64,000 nucleotides of DNA from Elymus sibiricus (GCA_039707655.1 CM077676.1:239276866-239340865), one strand, 5' to 3'; positions 35,561-47,579 are shown, counted from the stretch's first letter. Program-made: numbers and translations. The notes: generated by a model not told the origin, from the letters alone.

Positions 35561-36228
35561 ACCTTTTCTAATCCCCTCCCCCTCCTCTCTCCCTCACTTG
35601 CTTCTCCCCCATTACTACTAGCTAGCTTTGTTCTCTCTTCCTTCTCCTACCTCTCTTCTCTCTCCTTTAATGCCCCCTACACCATCTCCATTAATGCACC
35701 CCTTTCTCTCTTCCTCACTTTTCTCTCCTCCCTCGACTAGTTAGAGCCATCTCCTCCCCCAACTAGCTAGATCTACCCATTTAATGAAGTGACCTATCTA
35801 CCTCCCCAACTAGATCTATCCATTTAATGAAGTAAAGCCATCTTTGTTGTCCACTTTCGATCCCTAGGTATGTAGCGACACCGACCTCATCACCGTGCTC
35901 GATCTCTCTCGAGATAGGTGAGTAAAAAATTGTGCTTTGCATGAATGGAAATATGTGTGTGTGTTCGATATGACCGAATCGGGCGATATGATGGAAATTG
36001 TGCGTGTGGCATGAGTTACCGCCTATATGTGTATTTGCCGAATTGTGCGTGACATGAGATGTGTTGCTTATGTTTTGCCGAAAGGTCGATTTATTTCCGT
36101 TTCGGCGAATTTTGGGCAAACTGTATTTGCCCTATTTTTAGGGAAGGTCATGCCGAATTTTTGTATGACTTTGATGGATGCATGCATGCGTTTATAATCC
36201 TTTTGCTTATTATACCGCGCAGGCGATC
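35561..36228 (+). other. CACTA-2 leader region and 5' intron
   Basis: A CT-rich leader (CCCCTCCCCCTCCTCTCTCC), then a likely donor at GATAGGTGAGTAAA (about 35915) and an acceptor ACCGCGCAG at 36222, six bases before the TNP2 ATG. The TATA element is not obvious. Confidence 0.5.
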
Positions 36229-39200
36229 ATGAAGGTCAGTGGAAGGATGGTGGAAATATGGTTGCGATCCGCAGTGCACGACATGTATGAAAATAACCAG
36301 AAGGAGATTTTATGTCCGTGTCGAAGATGCAAAGGAGGAGTCTGGCTTGACCCCTTTAAGGAAGGCCGTTTGAAGGCGCACCTGCTCATGACTGGTTTCA
36401 TGGATGGCTATACTCGGTGGATAAGTGAAGATGATGATGAGGAGGACGTCGACAGGGCAGCCAATGACGACATGGGGCTAGACGAAGAGATGACCACTAA
36501 TGGCGGCGGAGAAGAGGCCGGACATGGCGGCGGAGAAGAGGCCGGACATGGCGGCGAAGAAGAGGCCGGACATGGGGGCGGAGAAGAGGCCGGACATGAC
36601 GGAGAAGACGCGGACACGCCGGAGCCTTCGTCATTACTAAGTTCAATCATGCGGGACCCTCATGTTCGAGACCTACTTCGCAAGAAGACGACTAGCGACA
36701 GAGTTGCTTCTAGAGAGGAGGCCAAGCTGGAGCAACTGGAGGTAGACTCGAAGACTCCATTGTATGATGGTTGCGATCCCGAGGTGACCCGCTTGAGTTT
36801 CACGCTCAAACTTCTAAAGACAAAGGCTAAAAACAAATGGACCAACAGAAGCCTCGATGAGCTTCTCAAGTATCTAAAGAAGGTTCTTCCCGCGGGGAAC
36901 CTGTGTCCTACTAGTGTTGATGAGGCCAAGAAGATTGTGTGCCCTCTTGATCTGCCGCACATTAGATACCATGCATGCATCAACGATTGCATCATTTATC
37001 GGAAGGAGCATGCGAAAAAAACGAGCTGTCCGGTGTGCAATGCTTCTCGATACAAGAAGGCCGGAAAGAAATCTCCCCAAAAAGTTGTATGGTACTTACC
37101 GATCACTCCCCGTCTGCAGCGTTATTTTGTAGATCCTAAGGAAGCAAAGCTCATGCGCTGGCACGCGGAGAGGGTGAAGCCCGGCGATGGAGATGATCCG
37201 AAGCTGAGACACCTCGCGGATGCAAGCCAGTGGAGAGCGTTCAACACCGAATATTGATTTTTCATAGGTGATCCAAGGAACATCGTGCTTGGCGCGAGCA
37301 CCGATGGCATGAATCCGTTTGGCAACCAGAACACCAACCATAGCACATGGCCCTTGTTTGTATGGATGTACAACCTCCCCCCTGGAAGTGCATGAAGACA
37401 AAGTACATAACAATCAGCATGTTGATTCAAGGGCCGAAACAACCGGGAAATGATATTAATCTGTATCTCGGGCTACTGAAAGCGGAGCTAGACACGTTAT
37501 GGACAACACCAGTCAAGACATGGGACGCCAGCAAAGGAGAGTATTTTGATATGAGAGCCGCACTGATGACGACGGTGCACGACTATGTCGGTTACGGATA
37601 TGTATCAGGCCAGGTGTGCCACGGATATTGCGGATGCACCAGGTGCATGGATGATACAACGTCTCAGCAGCTAACGAAAGATGGCGGGTCTACGAAAATC
37701 ATGTACATGGGGCATCGAAGATGGCTCGAGAAGGATGACCCGTGGAGAAACCATGGAGACCTATTCAATGGTGAGGCTGAGCATCGAGGACCTCCACGTA
37801 AGAGGAGCGGCGCCGAAATCTATGAGTTGTTGAAAAACTGGAAAGAGTGCCCCGCGCCTGGAAAGATGAAAAAGTGCCTGAGCCGCTGCTGAAGGTATGG
37901 AAAACGAGGTATGTTTTCTGGGACTTGGAGTACTGGCCCAAACTCGAGATGCCTCATTGCCTTGATCAAATGCATATCACAAAGAATGTCCTCGAGAGCT
38001 TGCTTGGCACACTGATGAACATGCCGGAGAAGACCAAGGATGGGCCGAAGGCAAGAAGAGACTTGGAAGATTTGGAAATCAGGGCAGATCTCCACATGCC
38101 CCATAAAAAGTCGTCGGAGGAAATGGAGACGGAGACGGAGGTAGGGGATAGGGGCAAAAAAGTCAACAAGAAGGAAGAGAATTATTGCCCCCCTTCTTGC
38201 TTCACCTTAAGTCCGAAGGAGATCGATCAATTCTTCAAGTGCCTTACTGGAATCAAAGTTAGTTCCGGTTACTGTGGGAAAATAAGTAGATTTCTAGACA
38301 CCAAGAAGAAAAGGTTTAGCGGGATGAAGTCTCATGACTGTCACGTGATGATGATGCAGATACTCCTGGTTGCCCTTAGAGGGATAATGGACAAGCATGT
38401 CTGTGACACGCTTATTGGTCTTTGGAACTTTTTCGATGTTATCTCTCAAAAGTCGATCAGTGTGAAGCAGCTCCAAAGGCTACAGGAAGAGATCGTTGTC
38501 ATACTAAATGAGCTTGAGATGTACTTCCCGCCCACGTTCTTTGACGTCATGGTGCATCTGTGTGTCCACATTGTGGACGACATCATCGACCTCGGGCCGA
38601 CATTCCTTCATAGCATGATGCCGTTCGAGAGGATGAATGGGGTCATCAAAGGATTCATTCATAACATGTCCCGTTCGGATGTGGAAGCATCGTCCAGGGC
38701 TATCTGACCCAAGAGTGCATCTCCTTCAGTGAGAATTATCTATACGGTGGAGATCCTGTTGTTGGTTTGCCCGTTAACAAGCACCTTGGGAGGCTCGGAG
38801 GAGAAGGTCACACCAACGGTCGGAGGGAACTGCATGTGGACCACTTGGGTCGACGCAACAACTTTGACAGAGCAAACTTAGTAGTACTACAACACCTAGA
38901 TGTGGTAGATCCTTTCGCGACACTGCACAAAGAAACCATCGCAAAGAAGTACCGTGACCGGGGGCTACGCAAGACGGACGCCGAAGTTATTAGAGAGCAC
39001 AACTCCACTTTCTTGCCTTGGTTCAAAGAGCATGTTCTTGCTAATCCCCCGAAAGAGGGCTCTATGGATGGATTGCTCATATACACCTTAGCACATGGCC
39101 CCGCGGCCAACCTCGCGACCTATCAGGCATACGATATCAACGGATACACGTTCTACACGGAGGCCAAAGATATAAACAGTGATTTCCAGAACTCAGGGAT

Positions 39201-39664
39201 GATGATGGAATGCATGACCGACGACAACGGCGCAACTGAAAGATTCTACGGAAGGGTCGAAGAGATCTGGGAGCTTGACTACTCTGGACTGCACAATGCG
39301 ACGATGTTCCATGTCAGATGGGCTAAGAACATCGAAAGAGAAAACCGGTATTTCTACCATGTCTATACCCGACGCCAAGAGCGCTACCATCAACATCATT
39401 GCTAAAAATGAGCCATGGGTACACGCTAAGCACGTGACACAATTCTTCTTCTTTACCGACCCGAGCAATCCCAACCGTGTTGTCGTGAGGAGAGGCAAAA
39501 GGAACATTGTCAGAATGGATGGAGTCGCCAACGAGGAAGACTACGACCAGTACGGCAACCCGATGAGGGAAGATGACGATGACGATGAAGCATACATGAA
39601 AAGAAGAATCAAGACTACATTACCTAAGAAAGATCGTACTCCATGGAATAAGGAGGACGCGTAA
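36229..39664 (+). pseudogene. CACTA-2 TNP2 transposase
   Basis: Start chosen at ATG 36229 just after the intron acceptor. Order: transposase-associated domain (KEILCPCRRCKGGVWLDP, HLLMTGFMDGYTRWISE); four 24-bp repeats encoding GGGEEAGH (36493-36600); Transposase_21 (NDCIIYRKEH, SCPVCNASRY, then GDPRNIVLGASTDGMNPFGN, GYCGCTRCMDD); DUF4218 (FWDLEYWPKLEMPHCLDQMH, MKSHDCHVMMMQ, FFDVMVHLCVHIV); and a C-terminal DUF4216-type domain (TMFHVRWAKN, EPWVHAKHVTQFFFFTDPSN). Lesions: TGA at 37255, frameshifts near 37378 (C-run), 37885, 38690 and 39350. Family length is about 1000-1100 residues, which this copy would match. Non-functional as it stands. Confidence 0.85.
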
Positions 39665-42552
39665 CATGAAGCCCAGGGGATCCCAGACCCCTTGGTGGAG
39701 TTCACCGACCCGCAGGAGCGTGACTTCATCAGGGCCCAGTACAAGTGGGACAAGGAAAAAAAGGTTTGGTACACGGACGCTCCCATGAGGAAATTGATGA
39801 GACTGCTGGTAATTATTTTTTACCACCTTATATTAGCTTCTGATCAAGTCGACTACATGTTCTAGTAACATTTGTAAACAGTTCACGTACCTTTTGTAGA
39901 AAGAGCAACACAAGCTTGCAGCCGAAAGTGACTCGTCGTCTCAGTAGTCGGCGAGGCCCAAGTGGGACACCCCTCTCAACCGGGCCTTGAACATACTGAA
40001 GGGACTCCCTTTGGACAAGCGGCTGCAGTATGGCTGTGTGCACGGCGCTGGAGATGGCGCCATGTGGAAGTACTACTACCACGAGGACCAAGAGGCCAAA
40101 AGGCAGAGAAGGAAGTTCAGTCAGGTGAACATCGACGAGAAGGTGAAGCTTGCGGTTGAGAAAAAAGTGACCAGAGATGAGTTGGTCCAGCAAGCAGTCA
40201 ATGCAGCTTTAGCTGCCTGCAGAAGTGATTTCATAGCTTCAGTTAATACCTTGATTTTGGTTGTTATTGACTGGACGAAGCAAAATCCAGACAAAACGGC
40301 AAAGGATTATCCCCTTCCCAGCTTCGTCAGGAGTAACTCGGTGAACATCGCACCAGCACCTGCTCTCGCAACCGCACCTGCTCCTGCACCCGCGCCTGCT
40401 CCCGCAGCCGCTCATAGCAGCCCGTCCTCCGTTTCTGGCGTGCTAGGCGGGGATTTGACTTTGGCTGAGCTCAACGCCCTCACGGTAATTACGCATCGCA
40501 CCAACATATCTATAATCTTCCGTCTCCATTGCCTTTCGGATGTCTCACGCCGCAGACACGTCTTCGCAGGCCGACGAAACCCTGTGCACCGTACTGTACA
40601 TGATCAACGGCTAGAAGGTGGACGCGGGAAAGGCAACAGAAGCCCAAGGAACGCTCGTTCCACGGCCAGTCGATGCATATTGGCACTTTCATGGTTTCCT
40701 TGGAGAGTGTCAAAGCAGGCCACGAGGATTTGGCTCCTCTGATATGACTCAGGGGAGAGGACGACGAGACCCCGATGCGGCTTGGAGAATGCAAGGGTTG
40801 GATGCTGTTGTGGCCGAAGAGTCTTCTTTGTGTCGAGCCGACTGGGAGCACACCAATGACAACACATCACCAAGGTATGAACACCACCCCGCCTACGCAA
40901 TTACCACCGCCTGTTGTGCCGTGTGAGAGCGGCGGACGACGCGAGGAAGGAGTTCCAATAGTGGATGATGAAGTCGCCCCCGTGGAACAAGCAATGGATG
41001 ATGACATGGAGGAGGATGACCCTCTCAAGTTCCTCAATACCGGCTATGAAGACGGAGGATTGATGAGTCAGCCATATGACTCGGGCTATGAGCATGTGGA
41101 TGAGGAGATGGATGATGTGCCGGAGCAGGAACGTCCTAGGGTTGATTGCAATAAGTCTCTCTTCATGCAATCCTCGCAGGACATGCCTCCAGATGCCGCC
41201 TCATCCCAGCATGAACAAGGCGAGGGTCGTCGTGCAGTGCTGATCAGCTCGACAACACTGGGGGCGGTGGTTAGGGAGGGTATGCTTGACTCACAATCTC
41301 TAGGCAAGAAGAAGCATAGGAAGAGACTGCCGAGGAGAGGCTCTGCTACCGCCAAAGTTGCCAAAGCTTCTAGCAGCCAGTCGGCTCCGCCGACCAATTT
41401 TGCAGACCATGTACCAGTCAAAGGTGCGGCGTTGTACCATGTTGTGGATGAGCCGATCCTACCGCCGAAACCGCTAGAGGGCCTACCAGGGGATCTCAGG
41501 AGACTGCACAACCATGTGCTGTCGACAGAGAAAAGCCTTCTCGCCTCGAAGGCTCCAGGATACCCGCTTTATGCGGTTCATGTGCCTCAGGCCAAGTGCT
41601 ACATCCACAGACTCCCCGCGGAGGTGTTCTTCATGCGGTTTGATCATATCTTTGAGATGTTTCTCATGAGGCGGCTCGATTTTACGATCGTCCACCTTTT
41701 TGCGCTACATATGAACTTCGTCATCAGGAGAGAACAAATCTCACAAATCTCGGTGGCGGATCCATACTACATGCATGAGTCCTTCTTGAGTGTCGGCGAC
41801 TTTGAACGTCAAACTGCTAGGAAGTACATCGAAGAGTTCATGATAATGAATAAGGACAAGGAAACGGTTCTCCTGCCTTATCATCCAATGTAAGTCATTG
41901 CCGGATAGCCCTTTCGTACATTTCAATCATTCCTTCGCTCATATGGAGGCTAATTTGAGGTGTATTTATTTTGCACAGTGAGGGGCGCGTCGTCCTTATC
42001 GTTCTTTTCCCGTGAGTCTCCCACGCTGTGTATTTTGACTCATCCAGAAACTTCCAAAAGAAGGTCTACACCCACATAATGAATATTATGGATGGTGCTC
42101 TCCACGGCTTCGGCATGATGGGTGGCCACATCGAGATCAGGAAACAAAGGAAGGGCGCGCTGGGTTTCGGGCATAAAACTAACTTCTACTGCGTCCATCA
42201 ACCGATAGCAAGTACGAACGATGGATTCTATGTCCTCCATCTCATGATGGAGTTTAGAAGGGATCGCCAACATCTTCACATGACAACCAGAAACGATGAC
42301 CATATCCGCAAATGGGCAGAATCCTTAGGAGCCGAACCGGATTATAAACTCAGAGATGACTTCTTTCACATCCAGAAGGACATCGCAATAATCATCATGA
42401 AAAAAGTCGTATAAGAGAACGGGATGTTCCACCACGGCCCTATATCGCGAGCTGACGTCCAAACTCACATAGGCCTACAACGTATGGACTTGATGCCGTT
42501 CACAAAGCTAGGGTGCATCCTCCCAGATCTGGATGGATGGAACTTCCAGTGA
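39665..42552 (+). pseudogene. CACTA-2 second ORF with Ulp1 (C48 protease)-like domain lacking catalytic residues
   Basis: Exons are delimited by donor 39809/acceptor 39899, donor 40485/acceptor 40555 and donor GTAAGT 41891/acceptor TGCACAG 41979. The N-terminal part has DFIRAQYKWDKEKKVWYTD and NILKGLPLDKRLQYGCVHG, a coiled region, and an Ala-Pro repeat (about 40355-40410). A long acidic/Ser middle follows. The last 190 residues resemble the C48/Ulp1 fold carried by many plant CACTA elements: VVLIVLFP, YFDSSRNFQKK, HQPIASTNDGFYVLHLMMEF. The usual His (H-W) is Arg, the Asp is kept, and the usual Cys before Gly is Asp, so peptidase activity is not expected. Stops: TAG 39945, TAG 40612, TGA 42011, TAA 42412; a frameshift near 40640. 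The protein would end at TGA 42550-42552. Confidence 0.65.
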
Positions 42553-42815
42553 TTGACGATGCCGATGATGATGTGTCGGTTGAATTTGTACTTTATGTAG
42601 CGATGAAACTTTGTGATGTAAACGGTCCTGCTGAACTTGCGTAACACTTGTTAATTAGTTTGGGTACGATGAACCTGCGTAGATTATATATGTTTACTAT
42701 ATGTTGCATCTATTTGCTAACTCTTTCTCTTCATGTTGCTCGAGTATATTATGTTGCATATTATTGTTGAATTCGCTTGATGAAGATGCATCTCTAACAG
42801 GTACATAGATCATTG

Positions 42816-43070
42816 ATGGCGAAGAAGTGCTATGCCGTGTACATAGGGAGGGTTCTAGAAGTGTACGATGAGTGGCCAGAGTGTCAGGCCCAAGTGTACC
42901 AGTTCCCGGGCGGCAGCCAGAGAGGCTTCGATAGCAGAGGGGAAGCGGAAGCTAGTTAGTTGAGGTTCACGCTAACGTGAGAGAGGGATCAGAACCGGCG
43001 CCTCATGAGCTACTACATAATTCCGCTCTTCCTCATAGTGATCGTTCTTCTCTTCTATATCATAGTTTAG
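42816..43070 (+). pseudogene. Small ORF: viroplasmin/RNase H1-N-like domain plus C-terminal membrane tail
   Basis: ATG at 42816 follows an acceptor-like CTAACAG. The first 47 residues (KKCYAVYIGRV, EVYDEWPECQAQV, FDSRGEAEA) match the pattern of the caulimovirus viroplasmin / RNase H1 N-terminal domain (Cauli_VI), a small fold that binds RNA-DNA hybrids or double-stranded RNA. After a TAG (42957-42959) and a TGA (42978-42980), the same frame continues to 43070. It ends with MSYYIIPLF and a hydrophobic run of about 18 residues (43014-43067), a likely tail anchor. It is too short for most gene finders. It lies between the Ulp1-like ORF and the right subterminal repeats. Confidence 0.6.
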
Positions 43071-43194
43071 ATGGTTGATGAAACATGTGTATGTGATGAC
43101 CGTGTAGTTGCATGTATTCGAGACATGTGACAACTTGTCTCGCTAGTTCGAGATGATGACGAGAGACATCATTTGTGTTGGATCATGATGATGA

Positions 43195-43330
43195 TGATGA
43201 CATGATATGATGATCAGACTATTGTATGTGTATGATATGATGAGATTTGTATGGGTATAATATGATGAGATTTGTATGTGTATAATATGATGAGACTATT
43301 GTGTGTATGATATGATAGAGACTATTGTAC
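43195..43330. repeat. ATGATATGATGAG tandem repeat
   Basis: About four units of 27-32 bp with TGTATGTGTATxATATGATG and AGACTATTG/AGATTTGTA. This is the 3' noncoding part of CACTA-2. Confidence 0.7.
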
Positions 43331-43384
43331 AAACCTGTACAAATACAGAGTAAATACGTAGCAAAAAAATACAGAAAATAATAA

Positions 43385-43633
43385 CAGTAGCGCGGGGTAT
43401 GTGTGTAGCACCAGCACGGCCTTAGCAGTAGCGCGTGCTAAAAAGAGGTGCTGCAACTTTTAGTACTAGCGCGGGTGGGACCCACGCTACTGCTACCTTT
43501 GAATAGCAGTAGCGCGATGGTAGAACCCTCGCTACTGCTAAAACTTAGCTGTAGCACCGTAGCAGTAGCACGGTGACCCGCGCTACTGCTTGGCCTTTAA
43601 CCCGCGCTACTGCTAGGGTTTTCCCTAGTAGTG
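43385..43633. repeat. Right subterminal repeats of CACTA-2
   Basis: Units of CAGTAGCGCGGG and CCCGCGCTACTGCTA in alternating orientation, ending CTAGGGTTTTCCCTAGTAGTG. Confidence 0.9.
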
Positions 43634-46447
43634 TGAAGAGGATTCCTCATAAGGTTCTGAGACATTTTCCAATTATACCAAGATTGCAGAGGTTGTTTCA
43701 TGATGCTCAAACAAGAGAGGATGTACTGTGGCATTCTAGGAACCAGGGGTACAGAGATCGGAATGTAATGAGCCATCCATCTCATGGTAGTGACTGGACA
43801 AGCTTCAATCTGAAACACAAAAAGTTTGCTGCTGAGCCGAGAAACATTAGACTTGTCTTAGCTACAGATGGATTCAACCCATTTGGCCACCAGAGCGCCA
43901 CATATTGCATGTGGCTAGTGCTTGTTATCCCTTACAACATGCCGCCAAATGTCTACACCAAAGAATCAAACTACATCATGGCCTTGCTCATCCCAGGTCC
44001 AAAAAGTCCTGGAAAGGATTTTGATTTATTCATGGAGCCTATTGTGGAGGAACTTCAAAAGCTATGGAGGGGTGTTCTCACTCGAGACCTATATAGCAGC
44101 CCACCAGCTGATTTCATTCTGCGTGCTGTTATAATTTGGTGCATCCATGATTATCCGACTTTGGGCACTATGTCAGGGTGAACGACACATGGTTACAATG
44201 CATGTGTTCACTGTGACAAGAATCCGCTGTCATACCCAATATTTAGCAACGTCTGTTACATTGGACACTGCCGTTTCCTTGACAAGAACAAGCTGCGTCT
44301 TAGAAAATACCGAAAACCTGTGTTCGAAGCAAGTCATGAAAACTGTGATGCACCAAAGAGGCTCACCAGCAATGAGTTGCAGGAGGAATTACAGAAGGTC
44401 AGGAATATTACACCAGGAAACCATCCCAATAATGGTAGCGGGAAAAGGAAGTGTGGCAGGGCAGAAGAGAGATTATTGTTTACCCGCAGGTCCACTTTGT
44501 GGGACTTGAAGTATTGGAAAGATTTGGATCTGTGGCATAATCTTTATGTGATGCACATCAAGAAAAATATATGTGACAGCATTATTGGCACACTTCTTAA
44601 TATTGAAGGCAAGACAAAAGATACCTTAAAATCTAGAATTGATTTGACACACCTGGGTATCGGATCCGATTCGCAGGTGCAAAGAACTGGTGAATCACGG
44701 GATATGGCACCAGCTGTGTACGTCTTGGACAAGCAAAAAAGAAAAGAATATTGCAAGGTCCTGTCACGTGTGAGATTCCCACATGCATTTGCTTCCAACC
44801 CTAAAAGGAGAATCAGCGCAGATGGAACCAAGGTACAAGGGTTGAAAACTCATGACTGCCATGTCCTACTTCAAAGGGTTTTACCTGTTCTCCATAGAGG
44901 ATTGGGCCGCCCTAACTTATATAGAGCAGTTGCAGAGTTGGGACAAGTCTTCAAGGAACTCTGTAGTAGAAATACCAGGATAGATGCTGTGAAGCATCTT
45001 AAAGACAAGATACCAACTATCCTATGCGACCTTGAGAAGATATATCCTCCAGCCTTCTTTGATGTGATGGTGCATTTGGCTGTTCATCTACCTGATGAGG
45101 CACTACTTAGAGGTCTAGTACAGTATGGATAGACGTACCCTATTGAAAGGCGGCTAGGCACTTTCAAGGGCTATGTTAGGAACAGAGCTAAACCTGAGGG
45201 TTCCATTGCAGAGGCCTACATTGCTACAGAAGCGTTGACATTCTGCTCAAGAAATATGAAACAACTAATCAGCCTAGCAAAAAGGTGGGCAAAAAAAAAT
45301 CCTTAGCTCAATGTTTTCGATCCTGCTATTCTAGTAACAGGGAAGAGTCGACAAGATGACAAACCGAAAGATTTGGATAAAATGGTTTGGTATGTGTTGA
45401 ATAACTATCCTGAGATTCTACCTTATATCGAGTAAGTGCTAAGGACTGCAGCTTATACATCGTAATCTACTAAACTTGCAGCACATTCTTATATATTTAG
45501 ATGTTTGACGCGATCACTATGTTCTGCAGCATGTACGAAGAGGAGTTACTGGCGCAAAATCCAAGCAACATTGACAAACGGGTTAGGGAAGGATTTGCGA
45601 AATGGTTGAAGAGACGTGTAAGCTTTTGAATTGCACTGTCAGTTTTTTTAATATATTGACTACATAAGATGATCAGCTTGTCTATTTTCTAACCATAGGT
45701 TAAGGAGATGCGGGAGGAGGGGCAGGCAGTTAGTGATACCCTTTACGCACTAGCAATGGGTCCTGATACTCGGGTAAGACATTATGCATTTTGCGTTGTT
45801 GGAGATGTGCGCTACAACACCCTCGCACGCGACGAAGGCAGGAAGACACAAAATAGTATCGTCATGAGTAGGATACGCACAAGAATGTGACAACTGAAAT
45901 GTATGCTAACATAACAGACATTGTTCAGTTGCAGTATATCTCCAGTTTCGAGGTTCATCGGTGCGTGGTTCTGTTTTGCTGTCATTGGTATAAACAGTCT
46001 ACCAAGATCTCAAAACCCAAAGCTGATGATTATTTCAAATCCATCAATGTCAAGGCGGCGTACCGCACCGACGAGCCTTATATTTTGGCAAATCAAGCAA
46101 CATAGGTATTTTTCTTGGAAGACACATATGCACGTAACCAAGACTGGAGGGTATTGCAAAAGTTTGAGCAGAGGAATTCGTTTAATGAAGTTGCACAACA
46201 AGACGATGCTTACACTGCTGCTGATGTAGAGGATTCTGTAGATGTTTATGATATGTTTGCGAACCATCACATCAATAAGGTTGGAGAAAAGATTGCCTGT
46301 CAGGCTGTGGAAGTGAATGAGTTGATCAATAAGAAGCCAACGTTCAAGGACATTGATGCTGAAGAAGAAGATGACACTGGGGGAATTATGATTCAGACCG
46401 ATACACATGGTGAAGATGTTGACGCTGCTGCTGCGGATGATGATTAG
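43634..46447 (+). pseudogene. CACTA-1 TNP2 transposase, C-terminal part
   Basis: Resumes directly after CACTA-2. Transposase_21: KVLRHFPIIPRLQRLFHDAQ, LATDGFNPFGHQSATYCMW, LLIPGPKSPGKDFDLFM. Then DUF4218: STLWDLKYWKDLDLWHNLYV, GLKTHDCHVLLQRVLPVLHR, YPPAFFDVMVHLAVHLPDEA. Two short introns are visible (donor GTAAGT 45432/acceptor TTCTGCAG 45529; donor GTAAGC 45618/acceptor AACCATAG 45698). The last exon encodes the DUF4216 part (FEVHRCVVLFCCHWYK, VFFLEDTYARNQDWRVLQKF) and an acidic tail. Lesions: frameshift near 44180, TAG 45130, TAA 45304, frameshift near 45865, TAG 46103 (fits Gln). Ends at 46447. Confidence 0.85.
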
Positions 46448-46892
46448 ATTGCTTTTGTCGTATTTGCCTGTGAGAAGACGACTTATTATCTACTATGTGA
46501 AATTGTGTTTGCTATGACAACTAAAACTATGAAGTAGTTGTTTAGTGAGAACATCACTTATTATGTATGTTGATTTGTGTTTGGTGATTGTACGACAACT
46601 GAAACATGATGACATTGTTGTTTAGTAGTACTCATATGTTTTTTAGGAAACTTGTATTTGATGATTGTACAACCGCAAATGTAGCTGATGGCAGTTTGAT
46701 GTTGGACTACAATTTGCTGAACGTCTTGCAATGGGAACAAAGCTGACCCAACAGGGCGTCTACTTATTTATTTCTTTATTAGCAAAAGGGGATGCCCCCC
46801 GATTTCCGTTAATAGAAATCATTAGATGTTCACAACACTAGACGCCCAGCCTACTAAACAGGTTTCATTCATTACTAGTTTCAGCAAAGTGC
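46448..46892. other. 3' flank of CACTA-1 gene
   Basis: AT-rich with repeated TTGTTTAGTxxTACTxATxATGT-like words; no gene. The right CACTA end of element 1 was not found here. Confidence 0.4.
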
Positions 46893-47579
46893 TCATGTCA
46901 GAGCCACTGAATACATCACGAGTGCTACATACACTGCAAATAAAGAGACAATCATCCTACAGAGCACAACGATCTTGCCCATTATCTTCACAAGCTCTTT
47001 CATCTCCTCATTGCTGCCAAGGCCGTTCACCAGCTGTTGCTTGGCCATGATCTGATGAACTGCATCTTTAACCTTCTGCTCTGCATCTTCCTCTTCTGCC
47101 GTTCCTTCAGGTACTTGTCCAACACCCCAGCCTGCTGGTATTGGGATTCGTTGGCTAACCAAATATTCCTCGTAGTTCCATTCCCCCACATCAGCAACTT
47201 CCCAGAAATACAAATCACAAGAATCCTCCCTTTTCCGCATGAATCAAATTGGAAGATCATCAACCAAACTCTTAAAAAATAAAATTCAGTAACTGAAAGC
47301 AGGCGAACAACTTGACCATATTACCCCATGATTTGGTCATTTGTAGAAGACTATGCCAGGGTTGAGGGTTGTAGTTGAGACGCGACGGATGACTCTGCGT
47401 GATTTGCAGCAGTGGCACCACACCAACGGCAGCGGGGTGCGATGAGCAACCGGCTGTGGTGAGTGTGCCAGCGGGGGTGTGATGAGAACCACAGGCGGTG
47501 GTATGGGTGGCGACTTCGCGCACATCTGGTTGTTGGCTCGATTCCCTGCTGAAGAGCAGGTGGACGAGCCAGCAGACAT
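46893..47579 (-). pseudogene. GRF-type zinc finger protein with C-terminal membrane segment
   Basis: Two exons on the minus strand. Exon 1 starts at ATG 47579 (MSAGSSTCSSAGNRANNQMC), is Pro-rich, and reaches the finger: PLVWCHCCKSRRVIRRVSTT, then GIVFYK followed by TGA where the family has a zinc-ligand Cys, then PNHG at a GTAATATGG donor (about 47327). Exon 2 has DSCDLYFWEVADVGEWNYEE, completing a GRF finger, then a coiled acidic stretch and a hydrophobic helix (VVLCRMIVSLFAVYVALVMY) near the C-terminus. GRF fingers bind single-stranded nucleic acid; small GRF-coil-membrane proteins are numerous in grasses. The TGA removes a ligand, so the copy looks dead. A TATA box lies about 100 bp upstream. 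Confidence 0.6.

Larger units (their letters stand above)
35169..43633 (+). mobile_element. CACTA-2, complete En/Spm-type DNA transposon, 8465 bp
   Basis: Left end CACTACTAGGGAAAACCTTA at 35169 and right end, inverted, CACTACTAGGGAAAACCCTA ending at 43633. A perfect 3-bp target duplication TGA flanks it (35166-35168 and 43634-43636). Both ends carry AGCAGTAGCGCGGGT subterminal repeats in both orientations. Internal genes on the plus strand: TNP2 (36229-39664), a second ORF with a Ulp1-like domain (39665-42552) and a small third ORF (42816-43070). It lies inside the TNP2 gene of another CACTA. The gene copies are broken, so it would need trans-acting enzyme to move. Confidence 0.95.

Noticed and set aside
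13169..46447. One giant CACTA joining the tnpA-like gene (minus, 13-18 kb) and TNP2 (plus, 34-46 kb)
   Set aside because: Attractive, but no CACTA terminus or shared subterminal repeat was found at either outer side, and the genes point away from each other; left undecided.
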